Assembly (NCBI GenBank): GCA_046199005.1
Contig: CP176050.1
Location: 3,472,001-3,536,000 of the forward strand
Origin: Ascidiimonas sp046199005
GTDB taxonomy: Bacteria > Bacteroidota > Bacteroidia > Flavobacteriales > Flavobacteriaceae
DNA length: 64,000 nucleotides
Direction of reading: 5' to 3'
Both the position numbers and the translations under genes were made by a program. The notes beneath the pieces were generated by a model. It was not told the DNA's origin and did not search any database. It worked only from the letters and a program-made list of their open reading frames with translations. The number at the start of each line of letters is the position of its first letter. Positions within the stretch are counted from its first letter, which is position 1. Of the stretch, positions 32,740 through 42,007 are shown one piece after another.

Positions 32740-34941
32740 TTAATTCGCAACTTCACTAATAAATTTAACACGATACAATCGAAGCTCATCATCTTCGTAA
32801 TCGCCTTCAAATTCTTCGATCGCTAGAGAAATTTTATCACTTTCAGATTCGATAAAATAATCGTGTAATTCTTCCTGCTGATCTTCATCTAAGATCTCAT
32901 CTATCCAATAAGAAATATTCAATTTGGTACCGCTGTAGACAATCTGTTCCATTTCCTTGATAAGGTCGTCCATAGAAAGTCCTTTAGATGCAGCAATATC
33001 GTCTAAGGGTAGTTTTCGGTCTACGTTCTGGATCACATACAGCTTTAATGCTGAATTGGACCCTGTACTTTTCACCACCAGATCATCCGGTCTTACAATA
33101 TCGTTTTCCTCAACATAATCTGCAATGAATTTGAGAAACGGTTTTCCGTATTTTTTAGCTTTTCCTTCTCCTACCCCATGTACATTAATCAATTCGTCTA
33201 TGGTAACCGGATATTTAAGCGCCATGTCTTCCAATGATGGATCCTGAAATACGACAAATGGAGGAACACTGTGTTTATTAGCTTCTTTTTTTCTGAGATC
33301 CCGAAGCATTTTTAACAGCTTTTCATCGGTAGCACCACCACTGGATTTAGCCGAAGTAACGATGCTGTCGTCTTTAGATTCATCAAAAATGTGGTCTTCG
33401 GTCATCATAAACGATACCGGATTTTCTATAAAATCTTCCCCTGCTTTCGTAAGAAATAACACTCCATAAGTTTCAATTTCTTTCTTTAGCAGTTTGGCTA
33501 CCAAAGCCTGACGAATAAGAGCCATCCAATGCCTGCTCTCTTTATCTTTACCAATCCCAAAGAAAGGTTTCTCATCGGTCTTATGAGAATTTATTAAAGC
33601 ATTTGTTTTACCTATTAAGGTATTCACTACTTCTTTAGACTTGAACTTTTGATTGGTATCTCGCACCACCGTAAGCAGCTTCACCATATCGTCTTTTGCC
33701 TCTTTCTTTTTTTTAGGATTTCGAACATTATCGTCCATATCTGCCCCTTCACCGGTCTTGGTATCAAAGTCTTCTCCAAAATAGTGCAAAATGAATTTAC
33801 GTCGGGATATAGAAGTCTCAGCGTAGGCGACGATTTCCTGTAACAATGCGTGACCTATCTCCTGTTCTGCTACCGGCTTCCCAGCCATAAATTTTTCGAG
33901 TTTTTCAACGTCTTTATACGAATAGAATGCCAGGCAGTGACCTTCTCCTCCATCACGTCCAGCACGCCCGGTTTCCTGATAATAACTTTCGATACTTTTA
34001 GGGATATCATGGTGTATAACGAATCTCACATCCGGTTTATCAATTCCCATTCCAAATGCAATGGTCGCAACCACCACGTCTACATCTTCCATCAGGAACA
34101 TGTCCTGATGTTTAGAACGGGTTTTTGCATCGAGCCCTGCATGATAGGGTACTGCTGATATTCCATTTACCTGTAAGACTTGTGCGAGCTCTTCTACCCG
34201 TTTCCTGCTTAAACAATAAATGATACCCGATTTGCCTTGATTTTGTTTTACGAATCGTATGATATCTGCATCTACATTTTTTGTTTTAGGCCGTACCTCG
34301 TAATAGAGATTAGGTCTGTTAAAAGATGCTTTAAATGTATTCGCATCGGTAATACCCAGATTCTTCAAAATATCGTCCTGTACCTTAGGTGTGGCCGTAG
34401 CAGTCAGAGCGATTACAGGGATCGCGTCTCCTAATCTTTTGATGATCGATCTTAAATTTCTGTACTCTGGTCTAAAATCGTGCCCCCACTCTGATATACA
34501 ATGCGCTTCATCAATGGCTACAAATGAGATTTGAACCGTCTTCAGAAAATCAACATACTCTTCTTTGGTAAGTGATTCCGGTGCAACGTAAAGTAATTTG
34601 GTGATGCCCGTAGATATATCTTCCATTACCTGCCGTACTTCTGCCTTGGTAAGAGAAGAATTCAATACGTGGGCTACGCCGTTATTAGAAGAAATACCTC
34701 GAATGGCATCTACCTGATTTTTCATCAGGGCAATTAAAGGAGATACCACGATCGCGGTACCATCTTTTATAAGTGCAGGTAGTTGATAGCAAAGTGACTT
34801 ACCGCCTCCGGTGGGCATGATTACAAAAGTATTCTCATTATTAACGATACTCTTAATGACATTCTCCTGTAACCCTTTGAACTTATTGAAACCGAAATAT
34901 TTTTTTAACGATGCGTGTAAGTCAAATTCCGCTATTCCCAT
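32740..34941 (-). CDS. recQ: ATP-dependent DNA helicase RecQ
   Basis: A 733-residue RecQ helicase. Motif I is MPTGGGKSLCYQLPA, motif II AIDEAHCISEWGHDFRPEY, motif VI YYQETGRAGRDG. These are followed by the RQC region and an HRDC domain (DLRKKEANKHSVPPFVVFQD), with an acidic C-terminal extension of about 120 residues (ESESDKISLAIEEFEGDYED). The zinc-binding cysteines normally in the RQC region are not evident, which is seen in some Bacteroidetes RecQ proteins. It acts in recombination and fork repair. It is divergent from kdsD. Confidence 0.92.
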   Translation of the reverse strand: MGIAEFDLHASLKKYFGFNKFKGLQENVIKSIVNNENTFVIMPTGGGKSLCYQLPALIKDGTAIVVSPLIALMKNQVDAIRGISSNNGVAHVLNSSLTKAEVRQVMEDISTGITKLLYVAPESLTKEEYVDFLKTVQISFVAIDEAHCISEWGHDFRPEYRNLRSIIKRLGDAIPVIALTATATPKVQDDILKNLGITDANTFKASFNRPNLYYEVRPKTKNVDADIIRFVKQNQGKSGIIYCLSRKRVEELAQVLQVNGISAVPYHAGLDAKTRSKHQDMFLMEDVDVVVATIAFGMGIDKPDVRFVIHHDIPKSIESYYQETGRAGRDGGEGHCLAFYSYKDVEKLEKFMAGKPVAEQEIGHALLQEIVAYAETSISRRKFILHYFGEDFDTKTGEGADMDDNVRNPKKKKEAKDDMVKLLTVVRDTNQKFKSKEVVNTLIGKTNALINSHKTDEKPFFGIGKDKESRHWMALIRQALVAKLLKKEIETYGVLFLTKAGEDFIENPVSFMMTEDHIFDESKDDSIVTSAKSSGGATDEKLLKMLRDLRKKEANKHSVPPFVVFQDPSLEDMALKYPVTIDELINVHGVGEGKAKKYGKPFLKFIADYVEENDIVRPDDLVVKSTGSNSALKLYVIQNVDRKLPLDDIAASKGLSMDDLIKEMEQIVYSGTKLNISYWIDEILDEDQQEELHDYFIESESDKISLAIEEFEGDYEDDELRLYRVKFISEVAN

Positions 34942-34963
34942 CCTGTCGTTTTACTATTTTACA

Positions 34964-34971
34964 TACATTTG
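34964..34971 (+). promoter_or_regulatory. -7 element of the kdsD operon
   Basis: TACATTTG, a perfect TAnnTTTG match, 53 bp before the proposed TTG start of kdsD. The -33 region has no clear TTG. Confidence 0.4.
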
Positions 34972-35024
34972 CACTACTAAAGATAAAACATTCTTTAATT
35001 TTACAAAACAAAAAATCAAAAACT

Positions 35025-35990
35025 TTGACCCGTAAAAATTCCATTATTTCTGTTGCCTCAAAGGTTATAGAAACGGAAGCAAATGCTATTAAAAATCTAT
35101 CTTCTTTGCTCTCTGATGAATTTGCTGAAGCAGTCGAACTCATCTATGAATCAAAAGGAAGAGTGGTCATAACTGGTATCGGAAAAAGTGCTATTATCGC
35201 CACTAAAATTGTAGCAACCATGAACTCAACGGGAACACCTGCTATTTTCATGCATGCTGCAGATGCTATTCACGGCGATTTGGGTACCATCCAATCCAGT
35301 GATATCGTAATTTGCATTTCGAAAAGCGGAAATACTCCGGAGATCAAAGTACTGGTTCCTCTTATTAAAAATGGAGGCAACAAACTCCTTGCAATCACTT
35401 CTAATAAAGAGTCGTTCTTAGGCCAGCATGCAGATTATGTTCTTAGCGCATATGTAGAAAAAGAAGCCTGCCCGAACAATCTGGCACCCACAACCAGTAC
35501 AACTGCTCAACTGGTGATTGGAGATGCATTGGCAATTTGCCTTCTTGAAATGAAAGGTTTTAGCAGTAAGGACTTTGCCAGATACCATCCTGGAGGAGCA
35601 TTGGGAAAAAAACTGTATTTACGGGTTTTTGATATCTCGTCTGCCAACATGAAACCTCAGGTATTGCCTGACAGCAATGTAAAACAGGTAATTGTAGAGA
35701 TGTCAGAAAAGATGTTAGGGGTAGTTGCCGTAACCGAAGAAGGTAAGATCATCGGGATTATTACGGATGGTGATATTAGAAGAATGCTCAATAAATACGA
35801 CGATATAAGTGTTTTGACTGCTAGAGATATCATGTCTTCTAATCCAAAACGAATTGAAGCGGATGCAATGGCGGTAGATGCATTGGATATGATGGAAGAA
35901 AATGGTATTTCACAATTGCTGGTTGAAGAAAATGGAAAATATGCAGGTGTGATCCATATACATAATCTTATTAAAGAAGGAATTATCTAA
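35025..35990 (+). CDS. kdsD: Arabinose-5-phosphate isomerase (KdsD/KpsF)
   Basis: A 321-residue SIS-domain sugar isomerase that makes D-arabinose 5-phosphate from ribulose 5-phosphate for Kdo and lipopolysaccharide synthesis. SIS domain motifs are ITGIGKSAIIATKI, HAADAIHGDLG and SKSGNTPEI; two CBS domains follow from about 195. The frame stays open upstream into recQ, but family alignment places the start at the TTG at 35025 (TRKNSIISVASKVIETEA). It overlaps tatC by one base (TAATG). Confidence 0.88.
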   Translation: MTRKNSIISVASKVIETEANAIKNLSSLLSDEFAEAVELIYESKGRVVITGIGKSAIIATKIVATMNSTGTPAIFMHAADAIHGDLGTIQSSDIVICISKSGNTPEIKVLVPLIKNGGNKLLAITSNKESFLGQHADYVLSAYVEKEACPNNLAPTTSTTAQLVIGDALAICLLEMKGFSSKDFARYHPGGALGKKLYLRVFDISSANMKPQVLPDSNVKQVIVEMSEKMLGVVAVTEEGKIIGIITDGDIRRMLNKYDDISVLTARDIMSSNPKRIEADAMAVDALDMMEENGISQLLVEENGKYAGVIHIHNLIKEGII

Positions 35991-36826
35991 TGGCAAAAAA
36001 GAATCCTGAAGAAATGTCTTTTTTAGACCATCTTGAAGATTTAAGATGGCATCTCATTAGGTCTACGATTGCAGTAGTCATCATTGGCGTGGGTGCCTTT
36101 ATTGCAAAAGACTTTATTTTTAATGTGATCCTTTTCGGTCCTAAAAATCCTGACTTCGTTACATATCAGGTATTTTGTGATATCTCAAAAGCAATTGGTC
36201 TTGATGAAGCATTTTGTAGTAAAGAACTGAATTTTAGAATTCAGAGCCGTACGATGGCCGGACAATTTTCGGCCCACATATGGACTGCGATCTGGGCAGG
36301 TTTTATTGTAGCATTTCCTTATATCTTATACGAGGCATGGCGGTTTATTAGTCCGGGACTCTATGAGAACGAACGTAAAAATGCTCGTGGGTTCATAGTG
36401 ATCGCTTCCCTTCTGTTCTTTACCGGAGTTTTATTCGGTTATTACCTTATTGCACCCTTATCTGTGAACTTTCTAACGAATTATCAGGTGAGCAAAGAGG
36501 TTTTCAATGATATTGACTTAAGTTCTTATATCTCCACTATTAGAGCTTCCGTTATTGCCTGCGGACTCATTTTTGAGCTTCCTATCATTATTTATTTCCT
36601 GACCAAAATAGGTTTGGTCACACCAGAATTCCTTCGAAAGTACCGTAAATTTGCATTAGTGATCGTATTGATACTATCGGCAGTGATCACTCCTCCGGAT
36701 ATCGCAAGCCAAATTGTAGTAGCCATCCCTATCCTGGTACTTTATGAAATAAGTATTTACATCTCCAAAGTGGTCATTAGAAATCAGGAGCGAAAAACTA
36801 AAAAACATGTCAAAAAATATAGTTGA
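35990..36826 (+). CDS. tatC: Twin-arginine translocase subunit TatC
   Basis: A 278-residue six-helix inner-membrane protein that recognises twin-arginine signals. The N-terminal MSFLDHLEDLRWHLIRS and central FIVAFPYILYEAWRFISPGLY with the following ENERKNAR are diagnostic. A ~35-residue periplasmic insertion after helix 1 (NPDFVTYQVFCDISKAIGLD) is characteristic of Bacteroidetes TatC. It is translationally coupled to kdsD (1-bp overlap) and to the next gene (20-bp overlap). No tatA is in the window. Confidence 0.93.
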   Translation: MAKKNPEEMSFLDHLEDLRWHLIRSTIAVVIIGVGAFIAKDFIFNVILFGPKNPDFVTYQVFCDISKAIGLDEAFCSKELNFRIQSRTMAGQFSAHIWTAIWAGFIVAFPYILYEAWRFISPGLYENERKNARGFIVIASLLFFTGVLFGYYLIAPLSVNFLTNYQVSKEVFNDIDLSSYISTIRASVIACGLIFELPIIIYFLTKIGLVTPEFLRKYRKFALVIVLILSAVITPPDIASQIVVAIPILVLYEISIYISKVVIRNQERKTKKHVKKYS

Positions 36827-37163
36827 AGAGTTTAATGAATATCGCGAGCGAATGAATTCGCGAATTCTAGAGGATAATAACAAAATCGTTAAACGCATTT
36901 TTAATCTGGATACCAATGCTTACACAGCCGGTGCATTAGATGTAAAAACCAAGGAATTACTAGGGCTGGTTGCTTCTGCTGTCTTACGTTGCGACGATTG
37001 TGTAAAATATCATCTTGAAACCTGCCATAAAGAAGGTCTTACGAGAGAAGAAGTGGTAGAAGCACTTTCTATTGCTACACTCGTTGGAGGTACAATCGTA
37101 ATTCCGCATTTGAGAAGAGCTTATGAGTTTTGGGATGCGCTCGAAGAAGTATCAAATACCTAG
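36807..37163 (+). CDS. AhpD/carboxymuconolactone decarboxylase-family protein
   Basis: A 118-residue helical protein of the AhpD/CMD fold. The motif LRCDDCVKYHLETC contains the CxxC pair and downstream His of the AhpD-like redox site, preceded by the KTKELLGLVASAVL helix. Small proteins of this kind act as peroxidase-linked thiol reductants; a decarboxylase role is unlikely. It overlaps tatC by 20 bp, so expression is coupled. Confidence 0.82.
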   Translation: MSKNIVEEFNEYRERMNSRILEDNNKIVKRIFNLDTNAYTAGALDVKTKELLGLVASAVLRCDDCVKYHLETCHKEGLTREEVVEALSIATLVGGTIVIPHLRRAYEFWDALEEVSNT

Positions 37164-37253
37164 AATGAAGTGTCAGAGACCATGTTAAAGTAACTCAAAA
37201 AGTTAAATAGTATCTCTTGCTTTTACCTATTTTAGCAACAATTTAAACAGTAT

Positions 37254-37994
37254 ATGAAGCTCAGAGCAGATAATATCATGAAATCCTATAAGGGCCGAAA
37301 AGTGGTCAAGGGTATTTCTCTGGAGGTCAATCGCGGTGAAATTGTTGGATTATTAGGACCCAATGGCGCTGGTAAAACTACTTCCTTTTATATGATCGTG
37401 GGATTGATAAAACCTAACGGAGGAAAAATATTTCTGGACGATATGGAGATCACTAAATTCCCGATGTATCGCAGAGCTCAGAATGGGATTGGTTACCTCG
37501 CTCAGGAAGCTTCCGTTTTTCGCAAACTGAGTATAGAAGATAATATTTTAAGTGTTTTACAATTAACCAAGCTTTCCAAAAAAGAGCAAAATCTTAAAAT
37601 GGAAGCGCTTATTGAGGAGTTCGGACTTGGCCATATCAGAAAAAACAGAGGAGATCTACTGTCAGGAGGAGAACGCCGAAGAACAGAGATCGCCAGAGCT
37701 TTGGCTACTGATCCTAAATTTATTCTGCTTGACGAGCCTTTTGCCGGAGTTGACCCGGTTGCGGTAGAAGATATTCAACGAATCGTAGCACAATTGAAAA
37801 ACAAAAATATCGGTATCCTGATTACAGACCATAACGTACAAGAGACATTGGCGATTACAGAACGTTCTTATCTGATGTTTGAAGGAAGCATTTTAAAGGC
37901 AGGAGAGCCCGAAGAGCTTGCAGCAGATGAAGTGGTTCGTAAAGTATACCTTGGTCAAAACTTTGAACTGCGAAAAAAGAAGCTAGACTTTTAA
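37254..37994 (+). CDS. lptB: Lipopolysaccharide export ATPase LptB
   Basis: A 246-residue ABC ATPase that powers LPS transport by LptFGC. Walker A is GPNGAGKT (35-42), the signature is LSGGERRRTEIARAL, and Walker B is FILLDEPFAGVDP. The MYRRAQNGIGYLAQEASVFRKL Q-loop region (cited here in part) is characteristic of LptB rather than other ABC proteins. It lies 90 bp after the AhpD-like gene. With kdsD it suggests an outer-membrane biogenesis cluster. Confidence 0.93.
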   Translation: MKLRADNIMKSYKGRKVVKGISLEVNRGEIVGLLGPNGAGKTTSFYMIVGLIKPNGGKIFLDDMEITKFPMYRRAQNGIGYLAQEASVFRKLSIEDNILSVLQLTKLSKKEQNLKMEALIEEFGLGHIRKNRGDLLSGGERRRTEIARALATDPKFILLDEPFAGVDPVAVEDIQRIVAQLKNKNIGILITDHNVQETLAITERSYLMFEGSILKAGEPEELAADEVVRKVYLGQNFELRKKKLDF

Positions 37995-38068
37995 CCGTAT
38001 AATTTCTAAATCGAAAATTAATAGCTCGAAAACCTTGTCGGTTCACAATTTGCGGATCCATACAATTC

Positions 38069-38956
38069 TCACTTCATTACCAGTTGTTTAAGCTGCTCTA
38101 CAGTACCGTTGTAAATATTCAAGTCTACCTTTTCACGAATACCAAGTAAGATAGCCTCTTCGGTAAATTGCCAGAAGTGCCAATCCCTATCCATAGTTTC
38201 TACGTAAAAATTATAGTTGGCGATCCAGCAGATATATTGCTCAAAATCGTTATAGAGGTAATTGTTATAAAAACTAGAACTCGTATAAATTATAGGTTTT
38301 ATCCCATAATGGTTCTCCACCCTTTCCAGCCATCGTTTTAGACCTAGTTTTAAGCTATCAATACTCTGCACACGTGGTAAGGCTTCAATATCCAATACTG
38401 GAGGCAAATCTCCTTTTTCAAGGGTTACGGTATTGATAAAGTTCTCAGCTTGTCTTAGGGAATTTTCGTTGGGTCGGTAGTAATGATAAGCACCTCTTAC
38501 CAAATTAGATCGCTTACTCCGCTTCCAGTTTCGATTAAATCTGCGATCTTTTACATTTCGTCCGGCAGTAGCACGTATAAAAACGAAATCCAACTGAAAA
38601 CTGTCTTGCACTTTTCCCACGACTTCCCAGTCTATGTTACCCTGATACTGAGATACATCACATCCTTTTGCGTAGTTTTCATGAGAATGCAGCACATCAA
38701 AAATGCGCATTTCATGAGTTAGTGAGGGTTTATTATTGTAGTTATTGGAACGAGTTTTTGTAAGAAAATAATAGAGAGGATAACGATAATGCCAACTGGC
38801 ATATAAAAGACTAACAAGTATTAGCAATAAAAAAACATATTTCAGAAAATAATTCCTTTTCGATTTTTTTCTATACTGTCGAGAAGATTTTCTCTTAGTA
38901 GATGCAGAAGTATTCTTTAGTTTGGTTTTAAGGACAGTTCTTCCCGATACTGGCAT
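38069..38956 (-). CDS. GH25-family lysozyme, membrane-anchored
   Basis: A 295-residue protein. A strongly basic N-terminal ~38 residues is followed by one transmembrane helix (YFLKYVFLLLILVSLLYASW), then a GH25 (Chalaropsis-type) muramidase domain from about 95. Visible signatures are GCDVSQYQGNIDW, FVFIRATAGRNV and PPVLDIEALP, which contain the expected acidic catalytic residues, and a C-terminal HFWQFTEEAILLGI strand. It should cleave peptidoglycan while tethered on the periplasmic side. It ends 2 bp before pssA ends... the pssA gene lies directly upstream on the same strand (2-bp gap), so the two are probably co-transcribed. Confidence 0.85.
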   Translation of the reverse strand: MPVSGRTVLKTKLKNTSASTKRKSSRQYRKKSKRNYFLKYVFLLLILVSLLYASWHYRYPLYYFLTKTRSNNYNNKPSLTHEMRIFDVLHSHENYAKGCDVSQYQGNIDWEVVGKVQDSFQLDFVFIRATAGRNVKDRRFNRNWKRSKRSNLVRGAYHYYRPNENSLRQAENFINTVTLEKGDLPPVLDIEALPRVQSIDSLKLGLKRWLERVENHYGIKPIIYTSSSFYNNYLYNDFEQYICWIANYNFYVETMDRDWHFWQFTEEAILLGIREKVDLNIYNGTVEQLKQLVMK

Positions 38957-38958
38957 TG

Positions 38959-39690
38959 CTAGGACGGTATATTAAAGAATTTATTCACTGTTGCAGACAA
39001 CAGGATATACAAAATTATGATTAATGGAATGGCAGCAAACTGAAGTACTATTAACAAGACAAGACTTAGTAAAAGAAAAGTATAGCGTACGGCATTATCT
39101 TTAAACGCGGTGTTCTTGAATTTTAACGCAAATAATTTGACGGGAGCGTTCATTGCGATAACGCCAAATATGATCACTACGATTAAAAACCATTCGTTCA
39201 CAATAATACTATTCATAAGATCATTTTGCTGATATGCCAGGATCAAAGGCAGTGCAAGTACAAATAGGGTGAACGCAGGGGTAGGCAACCCCTTAAAAGA
39301 ACTTACCTGATCTTCATCGATATTAAACTTTGCTAATCTGTATGCAGCTCCCAGAGTTACTAAAAATCCAGTATAGGGCAATAAAGAAGAGCCGGCAAAA
39401 TCATATTCCAGAAAATGCCATTCCGGTGACGCAAGATGCAATAATTTAAACAGTACAATTCCCGGTACGACTCCACTCGTTACCATATCTGCCAACGAAT
39501 CTAATTGTATACCTAACTCACTTTGAACTTTAAGTACGCGTGCAGCAAAACCATCAAAAAAATCAAAAAATATTCCAAGAAAAACGAACAAAGCTGCTGT
39601 CTCCAAATGGTCTTCCATAGCAAAAACAATGGCAATGCAACCGCATAGAAGATTCAAAAGTGTAAGCAAATTTGGAATAAATTTTTTCAT
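38959..39690 (-). CDS. pssA: CDP-diacylglycerol-serine O-phosphatidyltransferase
   Basis: A 243-residue integral membrane CDP-alcohol phosphatidyltransferase that makes phosphatidylserine, the precursor of phosphatidylethanolamine. The catalytic DGx2ARx8Gx3Dx3D motif is complete: Asp46, Gly47, Ala50, Arg51, Gly60, Asp64, Asp68. About six to eight hydrophobic helices surround it. It is upstream of the GH25 gene and divergent from lnt across 170 bp; no psd gene is in the window. Confidence 0.9.
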   Translation of the reverse strand: MKKFIPNLLTLLNLLCGCIAIVFAMEDHLETAALFVFLGIFFDFFDGFAARVLKVQSELGIQLDSLADMVTSGVVPGIVLFKLLHLASPEWHFLEYDFAGSSLLPYTGFLVTLGAAYRLAKFNIDEDQVSSFKGLPTPAFTLFVLALPLILAYQQNDLMNSIIVNEWFLIVVIIFGVIAMNAPVKLFALKFKNTAFKDNAVRYTFLLLSLVLLIVLQFAAIPLIIILYILLSATVNKFFNIPS

Positions 39691-39860
39691 TGGATGGTGG
39701 TTTAATTGACTTCGTAAAAATACAATTTAATTAAAAAGTCAGTCATGAAATTCGAGTTGCATAAAAAGTTAATATTTTCAAAGAGACTTTACGGGTTCAC
39801 TATTAAAGCATTTAGTTTTGTATTATTGCATGCAAATAAGAAATTGAGTTAATCGAATTC

Positions 39861-41450
39861 ATGAATAAAAATCTCATACTATCAATTATTTCAGGATTAC
39901 TGCTTGCGGCTGCATGGCCTACCTATGGAGTATCTTTTCTTATTTTTATCGCCTTTGTACCATTACTCTTACTAGAAACAAGCATTCGTGCTTCTACCAC
40001 AAAACGCAAAATCATAAAAGTACTAGGATATTCGTATATCACCTTTCTTTTTTGGAATGGTCTCACTACCTGGTGGCTCTGGAATTCAACTGTTTTCGGA
40101 ATGTTATTCGCCGTTTTGGTAAACTCTCTTCTCATGTCGATGGTTTTTCTTAGTTATCACTTTGTAGCAACCCGACTGCCCAAAAAAATACATCTTATTT
40201 ATCTCCCAGCGGTCTGGATGGCCTTCGAACAATTACACTTGGATTGGGCATTTTCATGGCCATGGCTCAATCTTGGGAATGTGTTTTCAGAATTTTATAC
40301 CTGGATACAGTGGTATGAGTTCACGGGTACATTTGGAGGCACCCTTTGGGTATGGATCGTGAATATTACCTTATTTCTATGTGTTGAAACATATCGGCAC
40401 AATAAAAACAGAACATTGCTGACCAGGGGTATTGTGAAAACACTTTTATGTGTTGCAGTACCCATCGTGATTTCATTGTGGATCTATCAAAAAGATGTAG
40501 TTGCTGAAAAAACGGCTCGTGTAGTAGTTTTGCAACCCAATGTAGACCCTTATACCGAAAAATATGGAAGATCAAACTATGAGTCCTTAACAGATTTGCT
40601 TTCGATTGCCGCTAAACATGAGTTAAGTAAAACGGATTTTCTTATTGCCCCCGAAACTACGCTTTCAAAATTAACCTCAGTAGACTATTTAAAGGTTACG
40701 CAAGAACGGGTAATGATCAATGCACTGATAAATCAATACCCTAATCTTAACTTTCTCACAGGGGCAGATCTTTTTAAACTTTACGAGCAAAGAGAGAAAC
40801 CTTCTCCCTATGCAAATAAAACAAGCAGAGGTGATTGGGCAGAATTGTATAATGCGGCCCTATTTTTTAATAAAGAAACGGTTGAGGTACCCTATTATGT
40901 AAAGTCTAAATTAGTCGTAGGCGTCGAAACTTTTCCTTTTAAAAATACGCTGGAACCGTTGTTGGGTAATATCATGATCGACCTCGGTGGAACCGTCTCT
41001 GTACGTGCTATACAAGAAGAACGAATGGTTTTCTCGTCGGTAGACAAAAAATATAAGGTAGGACCTATTATATGCTACGAATCGGTATTCGGGGAGTTTG
41101 TGACCGAATACGTGAAGAAAGGTGCTAATTTCTTGGCAATAATCACTAACGATGGCTGGTGGAGCGATACGCAGGGGCATAAACAACATTTAAGCTATGC
41201 CAGGCTGCGAGCTATAGAAACCAGGAAAAGTATCGCCAGAAGTGCGAATACAGGAATTTCTGCGGTTGTTAATTCAAAAGGGGATATCATAAAACAACTT
41301 GGATACGAAAAAAAAGGGAGTATTGCATACGATCTTCCTGTGAATGAAACCGTTACATTCTATGTGAAATATGGCGATTATCTCGCGCGATTAGGTGTCT
41401 TACTCGCAGGTTTCATTTTACTGTTTGCTATCGCCCGAAAAAAAGGATAG
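39861..41450 (+). CDS. lnt: Apolipoprotein N-acyltransferase
   Basis: A 529-residue inner-membrane enzyme that adds the third acyl chain to lipoproteins. The N-terminal ~210 residues contain about six transmembrane helices, and the nitrilase-like periplasmic domain follows. The catalytic triad is visible: Glu265 in APETTL, Lys348 in YYVKSKLVVGVETFPF, Cys405 in GPIICYESVFGE. A last helix ends the protein. Many lipoproteins in this window would be its substrates. Confidence 0.92.
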   Translation: MNKNLILSIISGLLLAAAWPTYGVSFLIFIAFVPLLLLETSIRASTTKRKIIKVLGYSYITFLFWNGLTTWWLWNSTVFGMLFAVLVNSLLMSMVFLSYHFVATRLPKKIHLIYLPAVWMAFEQLHLDWAFSWPWLNLGNVFSEFYTWIQWYEFTGTFGGTLWVWIVNITLFLCVETYRHNKNRTLLTRGIVKTLLCVAVPIVISLWIYQKDVVAEKTARVVVLQPNVDPYTEKYGRSNYESLTDLLSIAAKHELSKTDFLIAPETTLSKLTSVDYLKVTQERVMINALINQYPNLNFLTGADLFKLYEQREKPSPYANKTSRGDWAELYNAALFFNKETVEVPYYVKSKLVVGVETFPFKNTLEPLLGNIMIDLGGTVSVRAIQEERMVFSSVDKKYKVGPIICYESVFGEFVTEYVKKGANFLAIITNDGWWSDTQGHKQHLSYARLRAIETRKSIARSANTGISAVVNSKGDIIKQLGYEKKGSIAYDLPVNETVTFYVKYGDYLARLGVLLAGFILLFAIARKKG

Positions 41451-41451
41451 A

Positions 41452-41907
41452 TCAATCACACAGACCTTTCTGTTTCCTTCGTTTGATCAATTTGTCCAGT
41501 TTATCCAATTTGGATTGCTCAATTTTCTCCCAATCAGAGAATGCAAATTCAATGGTTGTCCATTTTTTAAGTCCGCGAAATATTGGCAGAATTAAGTCTT
41601 CAAATTCGCCAATTGCAGTAAATATTTCGGTTTGACTATATCCATTTTTATTAGTCTCCAGAATTTTAAAAGAGTATATATTGTCTTTTAATTCGAATTT
41701 AAAAAAATAACAAATAGATTCCTCTATCTAATACATCTCTGATTCTATATCGGATGCAATTAGGATTAAAGCCTCACATAATTTGCTGGTTAGGTTTTCT
41801 GGAATTTTAGATGAAGTAAATTCAAGAGTGAAATCACATGATTTAAAATAAACAGGTAACCAACCTGAAACCGGATTCCCAAGATCAAATTCTATTTTGT
41901 TCGACAT
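41452..41907 (-). pseudogene. 152-codon gene interrupted by one in-frame amber codon
   Basis: On the minus strand an ATG at 41907 opens a frame (MSNKIEFDLGNPVSGWLPVY start) that runs without any frameshift to a TGA at 41454-41452, broken only by a TAG at 41730-41728 (codon 60). Both halves have protein-like composition: the first ends SDIESEMY; the second begins IEESICYFFKFELKD and ends with a Lys-rich helix KLDKLDKLIKRRKQ. I do not recognise the family. The gene stops 1 bp from the lnt stop. It is either a recent pseudogene or, less likely, a read-through or sequencing-error case. Confidence 0.6.
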
Positions 41908-42007
41908 TTTTAAACTGAGTAGAACCGTTTGTTATATACCTGTCTGAGAGATCAGTATGAATTTCAGTTGTGAAAAATAAATAAGACAGACGCGGTTAGC
42001 ATTGGTT

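Noticed and set aside
34911..35024. Longer N terminus for the arabinose-5-phosphate isomerase
   Set aside because: The extension lies partly inside recQ and upstream of the predicted -7 element, and it does not resemble the family N terminus.
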